Shown: in pieces, positions 1-8,874 of the stretch
Numbering within the stretch: the stretch's first letter is position 1
How the letters are laid out: every line of letters starts with the position of its first letter
NCBI GenBank assembly: GCA_012839145.1
Contig: DUNY01000483.1
Coordinates: forward strand, 1 to 16,035
Length of the DNA stretch: 16,035 nucleotides
Direction of reading: 5' to 3'
DNA from: Thermoanaerobacterales bacterium
GTDB taxonomy: Bacteria; Bacillota; Thermosediminibacteria; Thermosediminibacterales; Tepidanaerobacteraceae
The notes under the pieces: generated by a model
The model's database searches: none
Seen by the model: the letters and a program-made list of their open reading frames with translations, nothing else
Told to the model about the DNA's origin: nothing
Made by a program: the position numbers and the translations under genes

Positions 1-631
1 AAACCAAGATACGATCTTTTTGGTAGGGTTTTAAAAAATTCCACATAACCGGTAATGAAAGAACACCTGCTCCAATTATACCCGTTAAAAGTTTATAACT
101 TAGACCTGCAATAAACATCACACCAAAAACTATAGCCAATAGTACCAAAGATGTCCCCAGATCCGGCTGTTTTGCAATAAGCAGCATGGGAACTGCCATG
201 TGCATAAATACCGAAAGCAAATCCTGCAAGCTGTTTAAAGACTTCTTTTTTTCCAAATGTCTGGCCAAAGTAATGATAATAGCCAACTTGGCAAACTCCG
301 ATGGCTGAAGCCTGAAAGGCCCAATATCAAGCCATCTCTGGGCCCCACCGCCTTCTTCACCCTTAAATATTACCAAAAGCAGGGCGAGGATATTTACTAT
401 ATAGATAATATTTGACCAGTGGGCAAAGGAATGATAATCTATTGAAACCATTAAAATCATGGCCACCAGCCCAACACCAAACCAAAAAATCTGCATACGA
501 GCTGTCCGAAAACTGCCTTCGGAGCTTGTTGCATGAGTTGCACTGCTAATTATTAGGACACTTAGTATCGTTATCAAAATTATAGTAATTAAGATGGGAT
601 ATTCTACATTTTTAAGCAATTTCCGATCCAT
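1..631 (-). CDS. rodA: Rod-shape-determining peptidoglycan glycosyltransferase RodA (FtsW/RodA/SpoVE family), 3' end outside window
   Basis: I translated this by hand because the reading frame has no stop inside the window; 210 codons are visible. The start is ATG at 629-631, with AGGGGG about 8 nt upstream. The protein opens with a short basic head (MDRKLLKN) and a hydrophobic segment at about residues 11-30. Further membrane segments and the family signature GPFRLQPSEFAK follow at about residues 104-115. RodA is a SEDS membrane glycosyltransferase that polymerises lipid II during cell elongation and works with the class B transpeptidase PBP2. That partner is encoded about 3.7 kb upstream in the same direction. 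FtsW or SpoVE are alternatives by sequence family, but the linkage to mre and min genes favours RodA. The C-terminal part lies beyond position 1. Confidence 0.9.
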   Translation of the reverse strand, partial: MDRKLLKNVEYPILITIILITILSVLIISSATHATSSEGSFRTARMQIFWFGVGLVAMILMVSIDYHSFAHWSNIIYIVNILALLLVIFKGEEGGGAQRWLDIGPFRLQPSEFAKLAIIITLARHLEKKKSLNSLQDLLSVFMHMAVPMLLIAKQPDLGTSLVLLAIVFGVMFIAGLSYKLLTGIIGAGVLSLPVMWNFLKPYQKDRILV

Positions 632-658
632 ATTGATGTCCCCCTAAACCCGTTAACC

Positions 659-667
659 ATTATATCA
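659..667 (-). promoter_or_regulatory. Possible extended -10 promoter element for rodA
   Basis: On the minus strand, TGATATAAT (a TGn extension plus a perfect TATAAT) lies about 28 nt before the rodA ATG, in the gap between the FtsA-like gene and rodA. No good -35 box is visible at 16-18 nt. A weaker TATAAT lies at 672-677. It could give rodA extra transcription besides read-through from the min genes. Confidence 0.35.
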
Positions 668-702
668 TAAAATTATAGGCCCATATAGACACTTATAGGA
701 AA

Positions 703-2472
703 TCATTTCGGTATGTTTTCCCAATAGATATCTATTTCATCATTGTTTTTTAATGGATCCGCAAAACCTGCATCAAGTCCGTTTATTTTCATGGTCAGTT
801 TTCCTGCCATGGCCTCGGGTTTAAAGGATATAATGTTGAAAATATCACTTAATATCATATCCCTGGGTTTTATGTTTACTAAGGCGTCATCGGGGATTTC
901 TTCTTCGGGAGAAACCAAGCGCCCGGATATTTCCACGATGGGATCTATGCAAAAATCGCGCCCGTTTATTTTAAGAAAAACTTTATCTTTTTCAGAGATG
1001 TACTCTTTTATTTTGGCTGTCCCTGCTTTACCGTCCTCAGCGGGGCTAAAATTTATCACTGCACCGTCATGAACCGGTTTGTTTAGGTCCACATTCTTGC
1101 CATCCATGGTAACAACTGCCGGTTTTGCCATTTTACCTTTAATTATTACCAGTCTCCCATTTAATTTAAAGGTTTTTGCAAGTCCCGGTCGACCGAAGAT
1201 TTCAGCCGAAGATTTTCCTGCATAAAGCAATGTATCTAAAACCGTTGGCTTATCCTGAGCTAAGATGTTTATTGATTTTTCATTTATATACACTTTATAA
1301 GAAGATAGGTGCGTACCCTTAAGTGAATTTACAGCTATGCCTATGGGAGTCACTGAAAAAGGCCCGGTGAAATCTTCACAGCCTTGGACATTGTTCAATC
1401 CTTCACGGCCTTTTACGCCAACCCGTTCTTTGGAAAGTTCAAGATGAGCGGCTATGTATTCTGATAAACCGGGCATCAGACTACCTCCACCGATTAAGAG
1501 TACAGCAGCCGGGGGTTTACCGTTGAGTTCCAGTATTTTACGGGCTATATTAACTGAAAGCTCGTTCATGACCGGTTCGATAGATTTTGTTATTTTGTCA
1601 ACAGAAAGTTCTTTTCGGCTCCCCAGAATATCTTCGAATTTTACCGTTTCACAAAGAGACAGCTCTCTCTTTACCCGTTCGCCTTCCTCAAAGTTTAGAA
1701 GAAATTCTTCGCAAATTTTTTCCGTTATTTCATCACCGGCCATTGGAACCATTCCATAAGCAAATATACTCCCGTCGCGAGAAATGGCGATATCCGACGT
1801 TCCTGCACCGATATCTACCAATGCAATATTGAGTTTGCGCATGCCGGGCAGGACTACAACGTCACCTGCTGCAATTGGCTCTAAAGTTAGACTTTCCAAG
1901 CCTAAATCGCACCGGTTAAGAACTGTCAGCAAACCTTCAACAACAGTACGGGGAAGGAAAGTAGCTACTATCTTAGCTGAAATACTGCTGCCTTTTTGAC
2001 CTAGAAGGTTGTCGAGCGATTCATCCTGCAAAAACCATTTGATTGGACTGAAACCCACGCAGAAATAATTATCAATTTCAGCACTCTTGCTTTTACCCTT
2101 TAAGGATTTAATTGCCTTTGACAAAGCATCGGCTTCTAAACTCCGAATATCTTCCTCGATCACTTCCACAAAAGGGGATGTTTTTCTTTCGGCCTCGGCT
2201 TCCACTGTATAAAGGGCCCTACCTGCCGCCGCTACTGCAGCCTTTTCCAACCTTCTGTCGAGTTTTTTTTCAAGTTCTTTTTTAATTATTCCCACACTTT
2301 TGGCTACGGCCTCAATGTCATGAATTTGGCCATCATACATTACTCGGCTTTCATGTTCTAGAATTCTACTGGCAAGTATTTTATAGTTTTTGCCTTCCTT
2401 ACGAACGATTAAACCTGCTATGGTTCTGGTACCGATATCCAAGGCAAAAACTTCATGTCCGCCTTTGTCCAA
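703..2472 (-). CDS. FtsA-like actin-fold ATPase with long C-terminal extension
   Basis: The protein has 589 residues and starts with TTG, which follows AAAGGAGG with 8-nt spacing. Residues 1-385 match the FtsA/PilM/Hsp70 actin fold. They contain the phosphate-1 motif LDIGTRT (11-17), an SHS2-like insertion at about 80-190, phosphate-2 DIGAGTSD (220-227) and the adenosine motif LLIGGGSLMPGL (325-336). Classical FtsA is about 410-430 residues and ends in a membrane-binding amphipathic helix. This protein instead carries about 200 further residues, with repeated strands of the form KING followed by an acidic turn and a hydrophobic strand (about 438-477, 496-537, 558-586), which look beta-grasp-like. 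FtsA proteins polymerise at the membrane and recruit division proteins. Its place between minE and rodA suggests a role linking the Min system and wall synthesis, but that role is inferred. It is probably a paralogue and not the main ftsA. Confidence 0.8.
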   Translation of the reverse strand: MDKGGHEVFALDIGTRTIAGLIVRKEGKNYKILASRILEHESRVMYDGQIHDIEAVAKSVGIIKKELEKKLDRRLEKAAVAAAGRALYTVEAEAERKTSPFVEVIEEDIRSLEADALSKAIKSLKGKSKSAEIDNYFCVGFSPIKWFLQDESLDNLLGQKGSSISAKIVATFLPRTVVEGLLTVLNRCDLGLESLTLEPIAAGDVVVLPGMRKLNIALVDIGAGTSDIAISRDGSIFAYGMVPMAGDEITEKICEEFLLNFEEGERVKRELSLCETVKFEDILGSRKELSVDKITKSIEPVMNELSVNIARKILELNGKPPAAVLLIGGGSLMPGLSEYIAAHLELSKERVGVKGREGLNNVQGCEDFTGPFSVTPIGIAVNSLKGTHLSSYKVYINEKSINILAQDKPTVLDTLLYAGKSSAEIFGRPGLAKTFKLNGRLVIIKGKMAKPAVVTMDGKNVDLNKPVHDGAVINFSPAEDGKAGTAKIKEYISEKDKVFLKINGRDFCIDPIVEISGRLVSPEEEIPDDALVNIKPRDMILSDIFNIISFKPEAMAGKLTMKINGLDAGFADPLKNNDEIDIYWENIPK

Positions 2473-2486
2473 AAGAACTTCCTCCT

Positions 2487-2768
2487 TTAAATCTTTGCCA
2501 GGTGCTTCACTTTCTTTATGGGGATGTTAGCTACTAAAGCCGGCACAGTAATATCTTTATCTTTTTCCATTCGAGTCAATTTTACCTCAAGGCCTTCTTC
2601 ATCAATCTCCATATAATCTGAAATCATATGTATAAGTTGGCTTTTTATCATCTCAAGGAATTTTGGTGACACATTTGCTCGATCGTGGACAAGAATCAAC
2701 CTTAATCGTTCTTTGGCTATGTCCTTACTGGAAACATTTTCTCTACCGAAAATTTTCAAAAAGTCCAC
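2487..2768 (-). CDS. minE: Cell division topological specificity factor MinE
   Basis: This 93-residue protein has the normal MinE length. It begins with the membrane-targeting segment MDFLKIFGR. The MinD-binding (anti-MinCD) helix region AKERLRLILVHDR follows at about 18-30, and then a C-terminal topological-specificity domain. MinE stimulates the MinD ATPase and displaces MinC, producing the oscillation or gradient that keeps MinCD away from mid-cell. The gene lies 17 nt downstream of minD, and the ribosome binding site of the FtsA-like gene overlaps its end, so these genes are very likely co-transcribed. Bacilli such as B. subtilis use DivIVA/MinJ instead, so MinE fits a clostridial host. 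Confidence 0.95.
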   Translation of the reverse strand: MDFLKIFGRENVSSKDIAKERLRLILVHDRANVSPKFLEMIKSQLIHMISDYMEIDEEGLEVKLTRMEKDKDITVPALVANIPIKKVKHLAKI

Positions 2769-2785
2769 TTGAACTCACTCCTCTC

Positions 2786-3598
2786 TTATCTTGCTCGGGC
2801 CTTTAACCCGAAAAATATGCGCAATTTATCCATAAAGCTAGGCTCTATATTCTCCATGGCCATCAATGGCATTTCCTCGCCTTCCAAGCGGCGAATCATA
2901 TTCCTGTATGCCTGGCCGGCTTTTGATGACTCATCAGCCACTGCCGGTTCACCTCGGTTAGTTGATATAACTATTTTTTCATCTTCAGGAACAACACCCA
3001 GCAGCTCAATGGCCAGGACGTCTATCATGTCATCAATATCCATCATATCGCCCCGTTTTACCATGTCCGGTCTTAAGCGATTGATAACCAGCTTAGGATC
3101 TTCAAAACCTGCGGCCTCTAGCAGCCCCACTATTCTGTCGGCATCTCTCACAGCCGAAACTTCCGGAGTCGTAACTATAAGCGCTTTATCGGCACCAGCG
3201 ACGGCATTTTTAAATCCCTGTTCTATCCCTGCAGGACAGTCTATCAGTATATAGTCATAATCCTTCTTTAAATCCTGGCATAATTTTTTCATTTGATCCG
3301 GGGTTATTGCTGTTTTGTCTTTAGTTTGAGCTGCGGGCATAAGATACAGGTTTTCAAAACGCTTGTCTCTTATAAGGGCTTGTTTTAAGCGGCACATGCC
3401 GTTAGCAACATCTACCAGATCGTAAACTATACGATTTTCCAAGCCCATAACCACATCTAGATTTCTCAATCCTATGTCTGCATCCAGCATTACAACCTTC
3501 TTTTGTTTGTATAAAGCCAAACCCGTTCCAAGATTTGCGGTGGTTGTGGTTTTTCCGACTCCGCCTTTTCCAGATGTAATTACTATTACCTCACTCAT
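2786..3598 (-). CDS. minD: Septum site-determining ATPase MinD
   Basis: I start this 270-residue protein at the ATG of MSEVIVITSGKGG, because AGGAGGG lies 6 nt ahead of it. A longer frame adds nine residues but begins inside the minC-minD gap with no ribosome binding site. The deviant Walker A motif GKGGVGKTT (K11 and K16), the switch/Walker B region LIDCPAG and the C-terminal amphipathic membrane helix (FMDKLRIFFGLK) are all present. MinD dimerises with ATP on the membrane, recruits MinC to block FtsZ, and is released by MinE. The gene lies between minC (26-nt gap) and minE (17-nt gap). Confidence 0.97.
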   Translation of the reverse strand: MSEVIVITSGKGGVGKTTTTANLGTGLALYKQKKVVMLDADIGLRNLDVVMGLENRIVYDLVDVANGMCRLKQALIRDKRFENLYLMPAAQTKDKTAITPDQMKKLCQDLKKDYDYILIDCPAGIEQGFKNAVAGADKALIVTTPEVSAVRDADRIVGLLEAAGFEDPKLVINRLRPDMVKRGDMMDIDDMIDVLAIELLGVVPEDEKIVISTNRGEPAVADESSKAGQAYRNMIRRLEGEEMPLMAMENIEPSFMDKLRIFFGLKARAR

Positions 3599-3624
3599 GC
3601 TATCCCTCCTATTTTCTTTTTGCA

Positions 3625-4236
3625 TTATTTTGGTACATTATAGGGTTCTATGATTATTACATTGTCCTTTAGACGTGCTATTTCCGGAAAGGATGGTACC
3701 TCTTCCTTTTCCTCCGGAGGTCTTGAAATAACTTCTGCAATCCTTAACTGAGTAGGTTTTAAACGAAATGCGGCCACTATGGCTGTCGTATCTCCATCCG
3801 CCCCGGCATGAGCCATCCCTCGGAGGGTTCCCATAACCAGTATGTCACCTGTGGCTACAATCTCACTGCCGGGATTGGCGTCACCTAAAATGACTATAGT
3901 GCCCCTATAAGCGATTTTTTGCCCTGAGCGCACAGTCCGCTTCAAAAGCAAAACTCGACTTCGGTTGGGTTTTGGAAATATCAAAGTCTTCGGGGAACTT
4001 GCCTCCTGTAAACTCATCCCGAAGTCCATCAAGAGCTGCTCGAGCTTTTCACGCTCACCTTTGTTTAAAAACCCGTTTTTAATCTTTAAACAGACTTTAC
4101 CGCCGGCAAAAAAGTTGCGGCCGCTTTGAAGTTTGTCATAAATGGCTTTTTTTACATCTTCAAAGTTTGATTTTTCTTCAAGTATGATGGTAATACCTTC
4201 TTTTGTACCTTTAATAACTACAGGTTCATTTGTCAT
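3625..4236 (-). CDS. minC: Septum site-determining protein MinC (FtsZ assembly inhibitor)
   Basis: The protein has 203 residues from the ATG of MTNEPVVIKGTKEG. A TTG five codons upstream lies inside the ribosome binding site (TTTGGAGGG) and is unlikely to be the start. The N-terminal domain (about 1-100) has the MinC_N pattern of alternating strands and helices. The C-terminal beta-helix carries the family repeat RSGQKIAYRGTIVILGDANPGSE, continuing to GTLRGMAHAG. The N domain inhibits FtsZ polymerisation and the C domain binds MinD. It is the first gene after the mrdA terminator, so a promoter is expected in about 4250-4310. I found no convincing -35/-10 pair there. Confidence 0.95.
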   Translation of the reverse strand: MTNEPVVIKGTKEGITIILEEKSNFEDVKKAIYDKLQSGRNFFAGGKVCLKIKNGFLNKGEREKLEQLLMDFGMSLQEASSPKTLIFPKPNRSRVLLLKRTVRSGQKIAYRGTIVILGDANPGSEIVATGDILVMGTLRGMAHAGADGDTTAIVAAFRLKPTQLRIAEVISRPPEEKEEVPSFPEIARLKDNVIIIEPYNVPK

Positions 4237-4311
4237 GCCAATTCCCTCCAAACAGCACCACTACAAAGTATTTTATTCTTCATAAATCAGGTAAATCCTT
4301 CTTTTAATGAT

Positions 4312-4342
4312 AAAAAAACCAGAATCTGTAAGGATTCCGGTT
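4312..4342 (-). terminator. Rho-independent terminator after mrdA
   Basis: Read on the minus strand, AACCGGAATC, a 6-nt loop and GATTCTGGTT form a 10-bp stem with one G-U pair, followed at once by a run of T residues. The stem overlaps the mrdA stop codon. It separates the mre/mrdA transcript from the min transcript. Confidence 0.9.
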
Positions 4343-6410
4343 AAGGTTGAGTAAGATAATCTTCGAAGCTCTCAGTTTCATTTAGATGAAAGTATTCTTC
4401 AAATATGGCTTTTGCAACAGGTCCGCCCGTAACACCTCCTGACCCAGCTTGCTCTATAAATACAGCTACTGCAATTTCAGGATCCTCATAAGGGGCAAAG
4501 GCCACAAACCAACCATGGGGGTCTTTTGACACATCCCATTCTGCAGTACCGGTTTTTCCTGCCACGGAAACTGGAAAGTCCGCAAAAACTCCGTAAGCGG
4601 TACCACCTGGTAAGGTAACACCCCTCATGCCCTTTTTTATCAATTCAAATGTCTTTCGGGAAAAATCCAATTGGCCACCTATCTCGGGGTTTTTTTCAAG
4701 AACAATATTGCCATCGGCGTCGGCTATGGATCTTATTAAATGAGGTTTCATCCAGGTACCTTCATTGGCAATAGCCGCCACATAATTTGCAATCTGGATT
4801 GGAGTAAAACTGTTGTATCCCTGGCCAATGGCAGCATCCAAAGTTTCAGCCGGATACCATATTTTGTCATCTGCCCTGCTAAAAGTATTTTTTTTGTATT
4901 CACGGCTGGCTACGATTCCCGCTTTTTCCCCCGGCAGCTCAATTCCTGTAATACTTCCCAATCCATACATTTTTGTATATTTTTCAATATTATCAATGCC
5001 GAGCCTACGGCCCATTTCATAAAAGTAAATGTTGCATGATTCGGCAATAGCCCTTTCAAGATTTACGACACCGTGGCCGCCCGGTTTCCAGTCCTTCTTG
5101 GGTAAAATGGTCCAGTATACCCCATGACATCGTACATACTCATTTTCGATTGTGACTTTTTCTTCCAGAGCTGCTGTTGCCGTCACCATCTTAAAAACCG
5201 AACCCGGTGGAAAAGTCCCGGCAATAGCCAGATTGACCATTGGGTTAAGTGGATTTTGAGAAATTTCCTCCCATTCCTTTCGGGTTATACCCCGTGCAAA
5301 CATATTTGGATCAAAGTCCGGAATACTTGCCATGGCCAGAACTTCCCCTGTTTTTACATCAAGAGCCACTACGGCCCCTCTTTTTGCATTGGGGAAGGGT
5401 TTATACTTGTCAGTCTGCAATTTTATTAATTGTTCTCTAAGTTTATTCTCGGCTGTTTGCTGAAGTTTCACATCAATGGTCAAGTTTACCGAATGACCGG
5501 AGGTCGGTTCTTTTTGGCCTAATACTTTTATTGGTTTGCCGGAAGCAGTTACTTCCACTTGTTGCCCGCCGTCAGTTCCTTTTAAATAGGTTTCCAGCAC
5601 CTTTTCCAGACCTATTTTACCTACAAGATCACCGGGGCGATATCCCCTGTCTTTTGATGCTTCCAACTCTTCTTGGTTTATCTCACCTACATATCCAAAG
5701 ATATGGGAGCCTGTACTACCATAAAGGTAATTTCGCAGAGGTTCTACTTCGATGACTACGCCTGGAAGCCTCCGTTCTTCGATTTCTGCCACCGTTTGAA
5801 AATCCACATCGGTTTTTAATCTCACCGGCCTATAACCTTGACCTCTTAACTTATTCTTTAATGTATCGTAGTTGTATGAGACTAAGACCTCAGTACCAGG
5901 TGGATTATCAATTGTAACGGCACCGGTATTTGAATCTATTTTACTTGCGATAATTTCCTTGCCGGTGCTTTCCCCTATAATCCATATATCTGAGGCATTG
6001 ATATGACCGTCACCGTTTTTATCCGTTACCGGTAAATGACGTAAAAATATCTTATTATCTTTGTTTACAATATATTTCTGATCAGATACTTCAGTGTAGA
6101 GGGGAATATCAAGGATACTTCGGAGAATGCTGAATACTTCTTCCTGCTTTGATTCTTCAGTCTTTACGCTCATGTAAGATACCGTAAAACTGGGCCGGTT
6201 GTTTACCAATTCTCTACCATACCGGTCCTTAAAAACTCCTCTGGGAGCAGTGATGGAAATAAGTCTTATCCTGTTTTCCTCAGCCAGTTTTTCGTACTCA
6301 TCTCCTTTTACTATTTGTAGAGCAGATAAACCTATAGTAAGCACTATGAAGATAAAGATTACAACTCCCAGTAGAATATTGAGCCGCTTTTGAAGCTTTT
6401 TTACATCCAT
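4341..6410 (-). CDS. mrdA: Penicillin-binding protein 2 (class B, elongation transpeptidase) with an EF-hand insertion
   Basis: This 689-residue protein has an N-terminal membrane anchor at about 12-34 and the dimerisation motif APRGVFKDRYGRELV (55-69). The transpeptidase domain carries all catalytic motifs: SVFK with nucleophile S404, SCN at 458-460 and KTG at 619-621. It cross-links peptidoglycan during elongation together with RodA, and MreC, encoded two genes upstream, is the usual activator. The pedestal region has an inserted segment at about 111-182. It holds a perfect EF-hand loop (D130, N132, D134, G135, I137, D141) followed by a strand pattern IDSNTGAVTID...VLVSYNYD. The start ATG follows GAGGGG with 5-6 nt spacing, and mreD ends 18 nt upstream. 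Confidence 0.95.
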   Translation of the reverse strand: MDVKKLQKRLNILLGVVIFIFIVLTIGLSALQIVKGDEYEKLAEENRIRLISITAPRGVFKDRYGRELVNNRPSFTVSYMSVKTEESKQEEVFSILRSILDIPLYTEVSDQKYIVNKDNKIFLRHLPVTDKNGDGHINASDIWIIGESTGKEIIASKIDSNTGAVTIDNPPGTEVLVSYNYDTLKNKLRGQGYRPVRLKTDVDFQTVAEIEERRLPGVVIEVEPLRNYLYGSTGSHIFGYVGEINQEELEASKDRGYRPGDLVGKIGLEKVLETYLKGTDGGQQVEVTASGKPIKVLGQKEPTSGHSVNLTIDVKLQQTAENKLREQLIKLQTDKYKPFPNAKRGAVVALDVKTGEVLAMASIPDFDPNMFARGITRKEWEEISQNPLNPMVNLAIAGTFPPGSVFKMVTATAALEEKVTIENEYVRCHGVYWTILPKKDWKPGGHGVVNLERAIAESCNIYFYEMGRRLGIDNIEKYTKMYGLGSITGIELPGEKAGIVASREYKKNTFSRADDKIWYPAETLDAAIGQGYNSFTPIQIANYVAAIANEGTWMKPHLIRSIADADGNIVLEKNPEIGGQLDFSRKTFELIKKGMRGVTLPGGTAYGVFADFPVSVAGKTGTAEWDVSKDPHGWFVAFAPYEDPEIAVAVFIEQAGSGGVTGGPVAKAIFEEYFHLNETESFEDYLTQP

Positions 6411-6428
6411 ATAGACCCCTCAAGACAA

Positions 6429-6932
6429 TCAATATTTTATATCGAAGTAAAAATCGAAAAATCGTTCCATCTTAAATACTCCATGATAAATCAGAGGTGA
6501 TATAACCATATTCAATAAAGCAGACGGTATCACAATGGAGAAAAAACTGTACCAGGATTGTGCAGCCTCTCTTGTCAAAAAAGCAAATACCATAAAAAGA
6601 AAATTGAAAATGAATGAACCAATAAAAGTCAGTGCCATGGTAATAATAACCGGCCCTTTGTAAATGTTTCGTGAACCATAGCCAACAATGTACGCCGTAA
6701 CTGATTTTACTATGGTACTTAGGCCTAAAAATCTGCCGAAAAGAATGTCCTCTAAAAAGCCATTGAGAAATCCCATTAGTGCTCCCGCTTTTTCACCCTT
6801 TATCATCGCCATACATAATGCAAAAACCAGCGGCAGGTCTGGTTTCACTCCAAAAATCCATAAAATATTTGATAGGGTGGTCTGAACCAACAGGAGTGCA
6901 ACCAATGTAAAAACATAGGCAAGAGTCCTCAT
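6429..6932 (-). CDS. mreD: Rod shape-determining membrane protein MreD
   Basis: The protein has 167 residues, the usual MreD length, and is almost wholly hydrophobic with about five membrane segments. It starts with one beginning MRTLAYVFTLVALLLVQ. The central stretch GEKAGALMGFLNGFLEDILFG is typical of the family. MreD is an integral membrane part of the elongation complex and associates with MreC. Its ATG overlaps the mreC stop (ATGA) and follows GGAGG with 8-nt spacing, so translation is likely coupled to mreC. Confidence 0.92.
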   Translation of the reverse strand: MRTLAYVFTLVALLLVQTTLSNILWIFGVKPDLPLVFALCMAMIKGEKAGALMGFLNGFLEDILFGRFLGLSTIVKSVTAYIVGYGSRNIYKGPVIITMALTFIGSFIFNFLFMVFAFLTREAAQSWYSFFSIVIPSALLNMVISPLIYHGVFKMERFFDFYFDIKY

Positions 6933-7780
6933 AGGTCTGCCTCCTTCTCACCCTTAATGACAAAAACTCGCTCTAATTTCATGAAATCTACCGCCGGCTT
7001 AATTATAGCATACTGCATTAATTCATAAGATTCTTTGTTTGCTTCTGCAACTTCGCCTATAATAATACCCTTTGGTATTATACCTCCCAGTCCCGACGAA
7101 ATAACTATGTCACCCTTTACTAGATTGGCATCCTGAGGTAAAAACTCCATTTTCAAATATCCACTGGGGGCCGGATCAATGGTGCCCTTAACCATTCCAT
7201 TATCCCGAGTCCTCTGTAGCATAGCACTTACAGAGCTTCGCTCATCAGTAATAAGCACTACTTTAGATGTATTAGATGCAGTGCTTATGGTATACCCAAC
7301 CAAGCCTTCATCGGTAATAACAGCCATGTCTTTTTTTATACCGTGTTTTTCTCCTTTGTCGATTAGTATAACGTTGAACCAATTGCTAGGATCCCTAGCA
7401 ATAACTTCCGCCGCCTCAAGATCATATTGAAAACTTCTCTCCTTAAAGCCTAAAAGAGTGCGTAAATCTGCATTTTCACGCTGATATTCAATAATGTTTT
7501 GCTTATACTGTAAAAGCTCAGCTACTTGTTTTTTTAAATTTTCATTTTCTTCCTTCATATAAAATAATTGTGGAATCATATCTAGATTCTCTTTTATGCT
7601 AAAACCCACTCTTGATAAAATTTTTTGTGCAGGACTGAGCGTGTTTATTACAGGTACTTCCAATTTTTTAAAAACATAATCTTTTTTTAACGTTATGCTT
7701 ACTATTGTAATTGATATAATTAAAAACAAAGCCGGAATTAACCATCTTCGGTTTTTTAAAAGACGCCGCAAAAATACCAC
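6929..7780 (-). CDS. mreC: Rod shape-determining protein MreC
   Basis: This protein of about 283 residues has a basic N-terminus, one membrane helix at about 15-31 and a coiled coil at about 75-105 (EENENLKKQVAELLQ). Two beta domains follow, with the family patterns VIARDPSNWFNVILIDKG and SSGLGGIIPKGIIIG. MreC is an extracytoplasmic scaffold that links MreB and MreD to PBP2 and RodA. The start is uncertain. The listed GTG has AAAGGA only 1-2 nt before it, while a TTG three codons later (7771) has 9-nt spacing from the same site and is probably used. The gene begins 5 nt after mreB ends. Confidence 0.93.
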   Translation of the reverse strand: MVFLRRLLKNRRWLIPALFLIISITIVSITLKKDYVFKKLEVPVINTLSPAQKILSRVGFSIKENLDMIPQLFYMKEENENLKKQVAELLQYKQNIIEYQRENADLRTLLGFKERSFQYDLEAAEVIARDPSNWFNVILIDKGEKHGIKKDMAVITDEGLVGYTISTASNTSKVVLITDERSSVSAMLQRTRDNGMVKGTIDPAPSGYLKMEFLPQDANLVKGDIVISSGLGGIIPKGIIIGEVAEANKESYELMQYAIIKPAVDFMKLERVFVIKGEKEADL

Positions 7781-7785
7781 GTCCT

Positions 7786-8820
7786 TTAACCCACTTTTTT
7801 AGGTGAAATCAATACACGTTTTAAAAGATCCAATTCTTCCAGTACCTTACCTGTACCCATAGCTACACAATTCATGGGTTCTTCTGCAATATGCACCGGC
7901 ATTCCCGTTTCACTGTTTACTCTTTTATCAAGGCCTGTGAGTAGCGAACCTCCACCTGTCATAACAATACCTCGATCCATAATATCAGCTGCCAATTCCG
8001 GCGGTGTCTTTTCAAGAGTAACTTTTATGGCATCCACTATATTATTTACCGGTTCAGCTAAGGCATTATTGATTTCTTCTGCAGTGATAGTAACGGTCTT
8101 GGGTAGGCCGGTAACTAAATCCCTTCCCCTTATATCCATCGATTTCATATCTGCCTCCGGTGCCGCGGAACCAATCGTAATCTTTATTTGTTCTGCAGTA
8201 CGCTCACCTATCATAAGATTATATTCTTTCTTGATATAATAAACAATGGCTTCATCCATTTCATCGCCGCCAACACGAATAGATTTGCTGGTAACGATAC
8301 CTCCCAATGATATAATAGCAACTTCTGTTGTGCCGCCCCCTATATCCACCACCATGTTTCCTGCAGGCTCATGGACTTCAAGGCCTGCTCCAATGGCGGC
8401 TGCCATTGGTTCTTCAATTAAATAAGCTTCTCTGGCTCCTGCTTGAAGTGTAGCATCAATTACCGCCCTTTTTTCGACTTCCGTTACCCCTGAAGGAACA
8501 CCTACAACAACCCTGGGTTTTATAAAGTTTCTGCTTCTCAATGATCTTGATATGAAGTATTTTAACATACTCTGAGTGACGTCAAAATCGGCTATGACAC
8601 CATCCCTCATGGGTCTAATAGCTATAATGTTCCCGGGAGTGCGCCCTATCATCAGTTTGGCTTCCTCGCCTACGGCCAGAATAGCCCCAGTGTCCCTGGC
8701 AATAGCAACAACTGACGGTTCCTTAAGAGCAACACCCTTTCCTTTAACATGAACCAGCGTATTTGCGGAGCCTAAATCAATGCCCATATCCTTTGAAAAT
8801 ATATTAAAAAACCTCATCAT
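7786..8820 (-). CDS. mreB: Rod shape-determining actin homologue MreB
   Basis: The protein has about 344 residues and the actin-fold motifs: [15 protein letters not shown] (phosphate 1), [16 protein letters not shown] (phosphate 2), and [14 protein letters not shown] (adenosine). MreB forms membrane-associated filaments that guide the lateral wall synthesis machinery. Three in-frame starts are close together: TTG 8823, ATG 8820 and ATG 8817. The site AAAGGGG favours 8820, with 8-nt spacing. MreB and its paralogue Mbl cannot be told apart with certainty by eye, but direct linkage to mreC and mreD supports MreB. Confidence 0.95.
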   Translation of the reverse strand: MMRFFNIFSKDMGIDLGSANTLVHVKGKGVALKEPSVVAIARDTGAILAVGEEAKLMIGRTPGNIIAIRPMRDGVIADFDVTQSMLKYFISRSLRSRNFIKPRVVVGVPSGVTEVEKRAVIDATLQAGAREAYLIEEPMAAAIGAGLEVHEPAGNMVVDIGGGTTEVAIISLGGIVTSKSIRVGGDEMDEAIVYYIKKEYNLMIGERTAEQIKITIGSAAPEADMKSMDIRGRDLVTGLPKTVTITAEEINNALAEPVNNIVDAIKVTLEKTPPELAADIMDRGIVMTGGGSLLTGLDKRVNSETGMPVHIAEEPMNCVAMGTGKVLEELDLLKRVLISPKKVG

Positions 8821-8874
8821 CAATTTTTCCCCTTTCTGGTGCTTCAGCTTTTTTATTTATTGATGTATGTATTT

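Noticed and set aside
563..570. Second EF-hand in PBP2 from the DADG motif (protein residues 564-567, not window coordinates)
   Set aside because: It lacks the remaining loop ligands and is a common turn found in many class B penicillin-binding proteins.
2769..3254. 161-codon plus-strand open frame over minD
   Set aside because: It is antisense to a clear minD gene, has no recognisable domain, and has the serine-rich composition usual for shadow frames. The same holds for the other plus-strand frames inside the minus-strand genes.
3599..3625. Longer minD start adding nine residues (MQKENRRDS)
   Set aside because: It has no ribosome binding site, while the downstream ATG has AGGAGGG at good spacing and gives the canonical MinD N-terminus.
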